Assembly: GCA_016647705.1 (NCBI GenBank)
Contig: CM028328.1
Coordinates: forward strand, 8,469,614-8,533,613
DNA from: Eucommia ulmoides
Lineage: Eukaryota; Streptophyta; Magnoliopsida; Garryales; Eucommiaceae
DNA length: 64,000 bases
Direction: 5' to 3'
In this document: positions 1-9,689 of the stretch, in pieces
How positions within the stretch are numbered: the stretch's first letter is position 1
Layout: each line of letters opens with the position of its first letter
The notes under the pieces: model-generated
Database searches by the model: none
Told to the model about the DNA's origin: nothing
The model's input: the letters and a program-made list of their open reading frames with translations, nothing else
Program-made: the position numbers and the translations under genes

Positions 1-87
1 ACGTGTTGAATCCCATATCAATGTTGGGGCCTCTCAATATCCGTTCGTAGTAGTTTAACAAAGTCTACCCTACACGTGAGGGGGGCA
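1..87 (+). mobile_element. Internal region of an upstream TRIM copy (partial)
   Basis: This stretch matches, by eye, the internal segment of the complete TRIM that follows (repeated at about 233-318 and 322-403). It ends in a purine tract, GTGAGGGGGGCA, directly before the first LTR at 88. That is where a polypurine tract should sit, so the window starts inside a tandem LTR-internal-LTR-internal arrangement. It has no coding capacity. Confidence 0.6.
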
Positions 88-517
88 TGTTGAATCCCAC
101 ATCACTTGTATTACCTGATCCTGAGCTATATATATAGCTTATGGGAATCCTTATCTCTTAAGGCGTCTTCTGAAAATGAGTTAGGCCCATAGGTTCCTAC
201 ATGGTATCAAAGTCATGCCTTTTGTTTGATGTTGGGCATATTCAATCCTACATCAATATTAGGTCCTCCGATATCCATTCACAGTAGTTTGGCAAAGTTC
301 ACCTTGCGCATGAGGAGGGCGTGTTGAATCCCAGATTGATGTTAGGCCCCCCGATATCCATTTGCAGTAGTGTGCCAAAGTCCACCCTGCGCATGAGGAG
401 GCATGTTGAATCACAGATCGCTTGTGTTACCTGAGGCTGAGCTACATATAAAGCCTAGAGCAATCCTTCTCTCTCAAGGCATCTTTGAGAGTGATTTAGG
501 CCCATTGGGTTTCTTCA
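88..517 (+). mobile_element. Complete TRIM (terminal-repeat retrotransposon in miniature)
   Basis: Two LTRs of 114 bp (88-201 and 404-517) both begin TGTTGAATC and end in CA. Directly after the first LTR is TGGTATCAAAGTC (202-214), a close match to the initiator Met-tRNA primer-binding site. Directly before the second is a purine tract (GAGGAGGCA). The roughly 200-bp interior codes for nothing and consists of two imperfect direct copies of an 85-bp unit. LTR, PBS, PPT, LTR with no ORF is the definition of a TRIM, which must use proteins of another element. Each LTR has a TATA-like GCTATATATA or GCTACATATA box. Another LTR copy lies at about 6514. Confidence 0.8.
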
Positions 518-992
518 AGTAGTTTGAACTTTGAAGGGTTTGTTTTGCTCTTCAAATTTGAAAAGCGGAGCTACTCTTCAAATATGAGATCAATATTATT
601 TTATTACTTGACTTTTGTGATTATAAAAACTACACAATAAAATTACTTTATAAACACAAAATGGTAAATCTCTATATTTTGAAGAGTCTGGCTCTGCTAA
701 AGCACAAAAGCATCAAAATGCCATATATGGTAGCAAATTAAAATTTTGATGCTAAATTTTGCAACTTCTCTTAGTAATACTGATACCATGATAAAACCTA
801 TTGAATTTTGTAAATATATAAAACATAAATAAATTTAAGTAAGATACCAACCAAGTGGACGTTTTATTGATTTTTTATTTTATCTCCTGTTCTTTCTTCG
901 TTCTTTCAAAAGTCCCCTATGTTTGTGTTATTTATTGATTAGTTCGCAAATGTTCTCACTTAATGCTTGTGGTTGGCCGGGTTTCATTATAG
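518..992. other. No gene seen; presumed intron of the SH2 gene
   Basis: AT-rich sequence without a convincing coding region. It ends in a polypyrimidine-containing acceptor (TTTCATTATAG) at the first recognised SH2-gene exon, so it is most simply an intron continuing to the left beyond the TRIM. Confidence 0.5.
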
Positions 993-3900
993 GTTTCTGC
1001 TGACTTTGTGCGGCTTCACATAGATGAGGAGATTGTAGCAGAGAAGCCTCTAACTTCCTTGTTGAACGTCAACGCCAATTCGGATGGTCTGAGGACAGTA
1101 TCTTTGGTTGGCACTGATGGGGATTCTGGTGAAATTAAGGGTTATGTTCACGGAGTGGATGTCTTGCCCTTAACATCGTCTATCAAAAACCACCATGTTA
1201 AGGTAGATTCTAACCCAGTAACACCAAAATTTAAGGCACTGTTTGGTAGCTTTTTTGAGTTTTTTTTTTTTTTTTTTTTTTTCCGAGGAAAAAACATATA
1301 GAATTAAATACAATAAATAAAAATAATGTTTGTTTTTCTTAAAGAAACACTTTTAAATAAAGAATTAAAAATAGTTGCATTTTTCCTTTGATTTCTATAT
1401 TTTAAGTTTTTGATCGTCTATGGCCTCTTTATCCAAATTCCCTCTACAATCTATCAAAATCTTTTGAATGAAGAGATCTCTTATGTGGATTCCACAACAC
1501 CAAGATATCCTCTCTGTAAAACATGCTTCTTATTTAGGATTACTTTTTTGATCAATTAACTTATTTGATTATTAAAAGTACTTAAAAAAATGTTTCCAAT
1601 GGTGGCCAAGTAATTTTTGCTTTTTATTATTCTTGTATGTTGCTAAAAATGTTTGCCTCTTAATGATGCTAGGACCCTCCGGTTAAATTATCTATCGATA
1701 GTTCAAGTACCTCTGAGATTGAAGAAGATAGTGATGGTGTATTATGCATTGTTGGTGGCAAGGTTTGACAAACAACTTTTTTCATTTTCGTGCTTCTTTC
1801 GTAATTCAATCTTCAGTCGTGTTTTCTTAATATTTGATATGGAATTATAGTTTTGGATTTTATTATTTGATATTCAGGAAATATGAACAATATAATGAGT
1901 ATAGTAGCGATGCATCTTATTCTTATGTTTTCGGAAATGTAGGCATCTTGTCGGAGGAATTTTTCCTTGGATGTTATTTTGTCGGATGCGTTTGACCAAC
2001 CCGTGAACAAGGAATTGGAGGTCTTTCTTCATTGATTTATGATTGCCTTCACCGATAATTCTTTTTTTTTTTTTTTTTCTTTTTCAAATTAGCGAAAGAT
2101 ATAATTATTTACAGCCAATTAAAACATGTCTTTGAAGGTGGTTGCATCACTTATTTATGCTGATAACGAGGCACCTGTTGAGAAGCCAAATGATGCAGAA
2201 GCTCCGCTTCTTACGAGTTATGATGGAATTGAGTTTGCTTCAAGTGATCGGCCGAGTAAACTAATGAATGGCCGTGCTTCCTTTAGGCTCAAGATATCTC
2301 AGGTATTACATCAAATAATTCTCTTCAATGTCTACTTGGTCCTTCTTTTGTGTTTCTGTTCCCAAAAAACTTAGAAGAGAAACAGAAATACGAGAAGAAA
2401 AAATATATTTCTGTTTTGTTCCCAGGTTTTTGGAAAAAGGGGATGTTTGTTTAGTGTTTCTTTTCCCGAATATCTGCTTCCTTTCCTAGAAAACTAGGAC
2501 CTTCAAAGCATAAATTAGGGAATAATTCTGTTTTGTTCCCAGAAATTTGTTCTAAAAATTTTGTATTAGAATAGAAATATACATATATTATTTGTAACCA
2601 TAGTTCAATGTCAAGTCCCAGGAAACTTTGAATAAAAATAGAAACCGAAAATGGAATAAAAACATTACGGTACCGTTTGTTTTGTGTTTTTTGGTCCTGA
2701 GATTTGTGTTTCTGTTCTCAGGAAAAATGGCATGAAAACAAAAATCCAGAACAATTCTGTTCCTAAAAATGTTATAGAAATCTGGGGAGCATGACATAAG
2801 CGTAATTTTTGTTCCCATATTTCTTTCTGGGAGCACAAACCTAAATATGAGAACAAAAACACTTATCACCCGGGGCTTCTAAACAAACACCACCTTAGAT
2901 TGCTATTTAGCTTTTTTTTTTTTTCAATTATTATAACTATCAGCGACTTTGTTTTCTTCTCTTTTTCCCAGCTTTCATCCAAGTGTGATAACAGGCTGTT
3001 TCGGATTAAATTTGATATTCCAAAAATGGGAAGACATCCTTTCCTCGAGGCCATCTCCCTTCCAATTCGTTGTATATCAAGAAATCGCACATCAAAGACA
3101 TCTTTTCCAATGTTTAAAAGATCATCCTCTCTCATTAATTTACCAAACGGGTCCCAGAGTTCGGGGTTCGATGATGGGTCCTCAGAGCTTCTCCAAAACA
3201 TTGTGCATGAAGCACGACCCAGCCCATTATCAAAACGGGTTAAATTAGGACAAGAAAAAACGTTTATGGATTTGAAGTCTGATTTCATGCGTGAAAGAGC
3301 AGATGAGGAATGCAACTCTCATGCATGGACTGCTAATGAGGTAGAAATCAAGCGAAATTCCCAGGTAAGTTTAGAGTCCAAATTTCGGTGAAAAAACTTT
3401 TAAGGTAGTGTTTGGTTGTGAGGAATTGGAGCCTCTGAACTGGAATTGGAAATGAAGGCATGTAAAACTGTTTTCACAATTTTTCGGAAACTGTTTTTTG
3501 TAACTTGGATGGTGAGCCTTTGTACAATGTTAAGCTTGTTTCAGTATGACCTGGAGGTCTTGAGTTCAAATATAGGAAACAATCTCTCAATATGGAAAGA
3601 TAAGGCTATGTACATATGATCCTCCCTAGACCCCGCAATGGCAGGAGCTTTCATGTACTGCGATGCCTTTTTTTTTTTTTTCAAACTTGTTTTCCAGCTG
3701 TTCGAAAAACAATTTTCAAGCTATTAACAAGTTTTTAGATTTTCGCATGTGTTCAATTCCATAAAACCAAATGCTATCTAATTGACTTTTGACGCAAACA
3801 TTTAATTATATTGCCATCGTCAATTAGGATGACAAATCAAATGGGAAAAGTTTTGACGGGAGGTCAGGAGGCCATAAAGAAATAGTCGACTATTCTGATT

Positions 3901-4733
3901 CAGACAGTAGTGAAGCAACAAACTCGGATTCGAAGAGTGTTCCGAGCAATAAAACTCTAATTTCTGATCTCGTTGTTTTCAAATACTGTCTTGGAAGCCT
4001 AACTGAGAGGTCTCTACTCCTTAAGGACATTGCAACCTCAAGTTCCGAGGAAGAACTTTTTGATTTTGCAGAGCAAGTCTCTCTTTACTCGGGATGTTCC
4101 CATCACCGGTAAATTTTATGTCTTTTTTTATTTTTTTTATTTTCAGATTTTCCAATCATTTAACGAAATGAATATCACAAGGGTTCTTCATCATATTGTA
4201 TTTCTTTTCGCTAAATTACACTTTATACCCTTGGAGTTCGGATATGGTTGCACGTTGCCCCTGATGTTTTAATTTTTGCAATTGCTCTCTTAACATCACA
4301 TTTTGTAGTAATTCGGTCTAGCCAAGTTTTTGCTGAAGTAGAGGGCAGAGCACAATAGAATTCAAACTTCTATGTTGCAAAGTGCAATAAACATTTTTTT
4401 TATTCCAATTCTTGTCTCTCATGTGCAACTCACATAAAGAACTCTGGCTGTACATAATTATTAATCGGACCAAATTAATATGGAAAGCAAATTTCGGGTG
4501 AGTAAATGGCAAAATTTGAAACATGGGCAAAGCGGGCTAAATCTCTTCTTTTCCCTTCCATTCAGGCAGCAAATTAGAATAGCAAAAAGGCTAGTGGAGG
4601 AGGGAATAAAAGCTTGGAAAATGATATCCCAGAACAATTACCATGTTCTTTGGGAGAGATTGGTTCCTGAGATTAAGGAACACTTTTTGAAGATAGCGTG
4701 TTGCAATTCCAGATCCTTAACTCATCAGGTCTC

Positions 4734-4787
<54 letters not shown>

Positions 4788-7105
4788 AACATAAATATGA
4801 CCCGTGAAATATTTAAGGACATTGAGCTTCTAAGAAGAATCGCCGGTTGCCAAGAACTAGTGACTCAAGAGAACTTTGAGAAGCTTTGGTGTTGGCTATA
4901 CCCTGTGGCATTTGCATTATCACAAGATTTATTAAATTCGATGTGGGAATCCTCGCCCAAATGGATAGAAGGGCTGATTACAAAGGAAGAAGCAGAGTCT
5001 TCTCTTCAAGGATCAGGTGGATTTCGAGATCCGGGGACGTTCGTATTGCGGTTTCCGACATCTCGGAGCTGGCCCCACCCAGATTCCGGAAACCTCGTCG
5101 TGACTTACATCGGTAGCGATTATGCCATCCACCACAGGTTGCTCTCCCTCGATTTTGTTTCCGGGTATTGATCTCTTCCTTTCTCCTATTTAACACGATT
5201 TTTTTATGTACTCGTATTGTGCGTTTGGTTTTACTGCTGTGCAAGTGTTCTTAGGCTTCGTTGAGAGAAATGTGGAGGAAAGGGTGAATAAGAGAATATG
5301 GTTTCTATGGTAAATTTAATGAGAGAAGTGAACTAAAATGAGAAGATATGGGGAGTTATCTTAGAATTAGTAAGGGTTTGTTTGGATTGAGAGAAATGGG
5401 AAGAAAGAAGGAATGAAGAAAAAATTCTTTAAAAATTAGAATAAACTTTCTCCATGTTGGCAAAATTTGGATAGAATATATATAATAACCAATATTAGGG
5501 ATGACAATGGGTCGGTTTTGGTCTGGTTTCAGTGAAAACAAAAACCCAAAATCATTAAGGAAATACCAAACCCAAAACCAAACCGTAAACAGTTTAATTT
5601 TATGAAACTTGATTTTCAAAGCGAACTGTTTAGTTTTACAAAAAACCAAAACCAAACCCTTTCCATTAAGTTTTTTTTTTTTTTTTACTGCTTACAAATC
5701 TCTAATTGTTACAATAGACATCCCGAACATAATTATAGTATAAAACATAAAGTTTAAACGTAATAAAAAACAGACAACCAAATGAATGATAATACATATA
5801 TACGAACTATAGGTAAAAAATGAAAAAGTATAGATAATATATTTATAAAAGAATAGATCTAAAACAACGGGGATGCGATTCGGTTCGCAGTTTGATTACA
5901 TGGTTTGGTTTCACGGTTGCAATGCAAAAACCAAAACTGAAATCGTTCTAGTTTTAAATTCTGAAACCAAAACCAAAGCTGAAACTATTTGACCATGATC
6001 AAGCTCGAACCATTCGCTTTGGTTCGATTACCCGCTGGTTCGGGTGCAATTGCCATCCCTAACCAATATTGCTTTATTTTTCTTTTTATAAATCGGGCAT
6101 AATAATAATTTGGTTACAATAATAATTGCACTTTGTGTGTGCAATTTTTATGAACAAAATAAATTGAAGAGATACATATTAAGGCTATTGTGGACATTTT
6201 ATATGTCGATACACTAAAAAATAACTATAAACTTTTACTCTCCCTTGATATATAGTACTATAAATATATAAAACACTTCCTCTTCTTTTTCTCCTAACGA
6301 GATTCTCTTCTTACTCACTATTTCTCTCAATCCAAACCAAAATGTAGTGTTATAGGCCGATACTTGGAACCAATTAGAAGGGTTTTTAGAATGTAGATTG
6401 ATGTGAGGTTGTGTACATCTGACCCAAAACTCCCATTTCACAGGGTGTAATTTAGATATCCTAAAAATTTAATATTATTCATATTACTCTAGTGGCCAAT
6501 TATTAGTTATAGTTGTTGAATCATGCCTCGCTTGAATTATCTAATCTTGAGCTATATATAAAGTTTAGGACAATCCTCATCTTACAAGATGTCTTTTGAG
6601 AGTGAATTAGACCCATTGGGATATCCTAAATTTTGTCCCCCTCATATTTATGGTTTGTTTGGTTGAGGTATTTGAAAAATGCACTTCATTTTGAGAACAG
6701 ATTTGTAAATCTTTCTTAACAAATTTTCTTATGAAAAATTCACAAATGTCTTCTCAAAACAAAATTCCTTATCTTATCCCAACGCACCCTTAAATTCCTG
6801 TATCGACCACTGGCTGCAATTGCAAGCTTTCGTGTACTTAGTTGCCCTTTAGTTATTGTATTACTTTGGGGGAATAACAGAGAAAGAAAAAAAAACCTTC
6901 TTCATGTCATGGCTATTGTGTAGTTCTTATTCGGAGGAGATGACCGGGAAAACGCTACAAGATATGCTGCTTGAAGAACCCGAGCTCTCTCGATTGGGAC
7001 GGTAAGATGATAATCTTTAACTGTTTGCTTGTACATTTCAGTTTTATAAGTTGAATGCATTGTTCATAAATGTGTTCAATATGCAGGACTATAAGAAGCC
7101 ATTAG
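993..7105 (+). CDS. STAT-like SH2-domain protein (plant SHA/SHB type), 5' end missing
   Basis: Exons read at 993-1202, 1673-1762, 1943-2020, 2138-2302, 2972-3364, 3828-4108, 4566-4728, 4818-5164, 6924-7001 and 7087-7105 (stop TAG). All introns are GT-AG and the phases agree throughout, giving 607 open codons. The 2138 acceptor is weak and was chosen because the cleaner one at 2114 breaks the frame. The C-terminal part is a STAT-type linker plus SH2 domain. GTFVLRFPTS carries the arginine expected to bind phosphotyrosine, followed by LVVTYIGSDYAIHHR, and the protein ends QDMLLEEPELSRLGRTIRSH. Upstream are a low-complexity Ser/Asp stretch and a conserved region with EAPLLTSYDGIEFAS. This matches what I recall of Arabidopsis SH2 domain proteins A and B, the few SH2 proteins of plants, presumed phosphotyrosine readers. 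N-terminal exons lie upstream of the window. The frame is intact although introns are full of transposons, so the gene is probably functional. Confidence 0.88.
2330..2898. mobile_element. MITE-like dispersed repeat in an SH2-gene intron
   Basis: The intron 2303-2971 contains repeated phrases around TGTTTCTGTTCCCA and ends in AAACAAACACCACCTTA, the inverse of GGTGTTTGTTT motifs found again near 33,130, 46,150 and 46,525. This suggests a non-autonomous DNA element family. Exact ends and a target duplication were not found. Confidence 0.4.
4729..4787. repeat. (CT)n(TA)n microsatellite in intron
   Basis: CTCTCT and TATATA dinucleotide runs begin at the donor of the intron between SH2 exons 4566-4728 and 4818-5164. 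Only 89 bp separate these exons, so the microsatellite makes up most of the intron. Confidence 0.85.
5375..6346. mobile_element. Outer MITE-like element with terminal inverted repeats
   Basis: GTTTGGATTGAGAGAAAT near 5377 is inverted as ATTTCTCTCAATCCAAAC near 6322-6340. The sequence between is non-coding and AT-rich and contains the hAT element 5496-6061, so this element was in the SH2 intron first. I could not fix its target duplication. Confidence 0.5.
5496..6061. mobile_element. Non-autonomous hAT element (MITE), 566 bp
   Basis: The termini are TAGGGATGACAATGGG on the left and TGCCATCCCTA on the right, an imperfect terminal inverted repeat typical of hAT MITEs. An exact 8-bp duplication ACCAATAT flanks it (5488-5495 and 6062-6069), the diagnostic size for hAT transposases. 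The interior has no ORF and is rich in AACCAAAACC and its complement. It lies in the last large intron of the SH2 gene. Confidence 0.88.
6514..6627 (+). mobile_element. Solo LTR of the TRIM family
   Basis: It begins TGTTGAATCATGCC and follows the LTRs at 88-201 and 404-517 over about 110 bp, including GAGCTATATATAAAG and TTAGACCCATTGGG. No internal region or second LTR is next to it, so it is a solo or truncated LTR. It is more diverged than the complete copy. It lies in the SH2 intron ending at 6923. Confidence 0.65.
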
Positions 7106-7449
7106 TCTTCACTCTTCAGACCATTCTTTCTTCCCCCTATTTCTTCTTACTCTTCTGTAATTATTTTGAGAGGGACAGAGAGGGCGCTTTTGTATATGGT
7201 TCTGAGAGAGATCTTAACTTAAATTGCAATTTTTTTATTTTTTATTTTTTTTAACATTTTTAAGTTTGATTTAATTTTTTAGATTTGCAATTAGAGATTC
7301 TGCAGTGAAACTTATACTACAATTTCTGAAAATTAATATTTAAATTGAAATTAATTCTTGAAAATTAGGGTTCCAATTAATTAACAAAATCACATTTAAT
7401 ACTCTTTCATAATCTCAAAATCTTACTTCTATGCAACATGAATAAAAAG
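7106..7449. other. 3' flank of the SH2 gene
   Basis: AT-rich sequence directly after the stop codon, expected to hold the 3' UTR and poly(A) signals, which I could not single out. Nothing else is recognisable. Confidence 0.4.
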
Positions 7450-7839
7450 GTAATGGAGGTGTACATAAAGGCCGCTTTACTCTAGCTAATGGAGGCTATC
7501 CTAGAGCTATTATTGAGATTGATGCGGAAGAAGTTGCCAAACTCCTCTTGGAAGAATGCCCAAGGAACCACAGATTCAAGCTTTGGATTGATGACTGTAA
7601 GTATCTGATCAGGACTAAGGACTACATTGTCCAAGTTACGGCAAGAGAGAATAACCAATGTGCCGATTTCATGGCTAATATGGGATCGGAAAGCGAAGAA
7701 GAATTCAATTCGTTTTCGACCCACCAGAAGAACTTGTTGTTTTGCTTTGTAATGATATGAATTCAGGGGCGTTCCCCAAGGTTAGTCTGTTTGTGTGTTT
7801 TAAATGCCTATGTAAAAAAAAAAAAAAAAAAAAAAAAAA
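7450..7839 (+). mobile_element. 5'-truncated LINE copy with RNase H domain end and poly(A)
   Basis: The reading frame around 7475-7760 (EIDAEEVAKLLLEECPRN, FKLWIDDCKYLI, ARENNQCADFMANMG) matches the C-terminal RNase H-like domain of plant LINE polyproteins, with the usual R-E-x-N-x-x-AD ending. It is followed by a run of 26 A (7814-7839), the expected poly(A) tail. Sequence similar to AAAAAGGTAATGG flanks both sides (about 7446 and after the A run), a likely target duplication. The rest of the element was probably never copied. Confidence 0.7.
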
Positions 7840-8199
7840 GGTAAAATGGTCCGTTGAGTCAGCAAGATGAGTGTTTCTCTTTTGGCAATTAAGAATCAAA
7901 GGTGGTGGCCAAATGTCCCCATTTTTATTGGTAAGATTGGGAGAGGAGGAAAATAGGAAAAAATAAAAATAAAAATAAAAATAAAATTGATGTAAAAGTA
8001 TTGTAATATCCTTAAATAAAAACTTTAAATAAAAGGAAAAAGATAAAGAAGTTTGCATATGCTAGTCATAGGTTTCAAATTCGTTACATTTAATCCCTTT
8101 TTTTTTTTATAGAAGGGTTACCTAAAAAATCGTATGTAAATAAAATTGGAGGGTCAAATAGAAAAACAGGTGTTTGCCCAAAATTATATTTTAGAGAAA
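7840..8199. other. No gene seen
   Basis: AT-rich spacer with a short TAAAAA-type tandem run near 7960-7990 and a T run near 8098. I see no coding or element structure. Confidence 0.4.
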
Positions 8200-9670
8200 T
8201 TTAAGTTTTGAATCCGGTTCCATTTGTCAATAAAGGCCCTATCATAAATATTATCTTCATCAAGAAAATAGGCCTATTTTATAGAGCATATGTGAGAGTT
8301 TTCAGGATGCAATTGAGGTTCATCTTTCGCAAAATTAGGTTGTTCCATTTTAAGAATGACGTTCTTTGCTCCTTCTCAATGAGATGGAGGATCAGGTCTA
8401 AAAAACAGTTGCCCATATCATCAACAATATCAACCACCTTAAAATTGTAAATATATTGAATGTCTTAGTTTTTTAAGGGTTTATTCCCGCACCATCAATC
8501 AGTCCAGAGATTAACACATATCCTATTACCTAATTTCTATTTTATGCCTTTTGGAGAAGATCTTTGGAGGCAAGGATGTCCCTTTAGATATAAGAACTCC
8601 CAATTTTATTTTTCCACTAGTTAGAGTTATTTTCGAGAGAGTATTTGTTTCTGATAACCCTAGCCCATAGGCTTTGGTCATCCGAGGTAAATTTCCAACC
8701 TAGTTTAGCAAGATAAGCTTTATTGTTTTGTCTTTTTTTTTTCCCCCAAACCCCTTCGTGTTTGGTCTTACAGACATTATCCCAATTCACAAGATGATAC
8801 TTTTTTATTATCAATGTCACCCCAAAAGAAGCTCTGATTCAATTTATCAATTTGATCACACATCTTAAGGGGAAGGGGGATGATTTGCATAGAATAGTTA
8901 AAAATAGTAGGCGTGACAGGTTTAATAAGCACAGTTTTATCTACCACAACAACATATTAGATTTCGATTTGCATTTTTTGAAGCATATAATTGAGATGCA
9001 CTTTATTAAGTCCGCCATGAATCAAGGAAAATCCTAAACAGATGCCAAGATAATTTGTCAAGCTTAAATTAAGATTCTTACTAAGTTCCATAGCCTTTAA
9101 CAAAGGAAAATTAGGTGCCACAAAAGGTTTGGGTTTTTCAAAATTAATTTTATGACTAGAAGCCTCATAAAATTTATTTAAAATATCAAGAATTATGCTA
9201 ACCTGTTTATTATTGGCTCTGAAGAACAAAACTAAATTATCTGCAAAGAAAAGGTAAAAAAAAGAGGGGCCCATCTTGCCGGCCCTGAACCCTTTCCAAT
9301 TTTCCTTATGAACACCATACAAGATCAAATGAGAAAGTATTTGCATAAAGACAGTGAACAAGTAGGGGAAAAGTGACACAATACATAACCAACTGAATCC
9401 AAACAGCGAAAAATTAAAGCACACAAGGGTATCTTCAAGAAAGGACCACCTAATTCTATCATAAGCTTTCTCAAGGTCAATTTTTTTGGACAAGATCCCC
9501 TTTCTTGTTCTTAGTTTTTCTAAGAGAATGAAGGATCTCCTCAGTGATAATTACATTGTTCGTGGTCATGCAACTAGTAACAAAACTACTTTGATAGGTA
9601 CCTACGATATTGGATAAAAATGGGTCTAACACTCGCAATAAGAAGTTTAGTGACAATTTTATAAGTTTAG
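8200..9670 (-). pseudogene. LINE reverse transcriptase remnant (minus strand)
   Basis: Read on the minus strand from about 9670, it gives NIVGTYQSSFV, NNVIITEEILHSL, KIDLEKAYDRIRWSF and MGPSFFYLFFADNLVLFF, the order of a plant LINE reverse transcriptase. It then gives the thumb region (NYLGICLGFSLIHGG) and zf-RVT-like pieces down to about 8500. The catalytic FADD is FADN, and stops and frameshifts break the frame, most clearly near 9493 and 8957. It is inactive. It meets another LINE fragment head to head near 9670-9690. Confidence 0.8.
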
Positions 9671-9689
9671 TAAAATAAAAGCTAAAACG

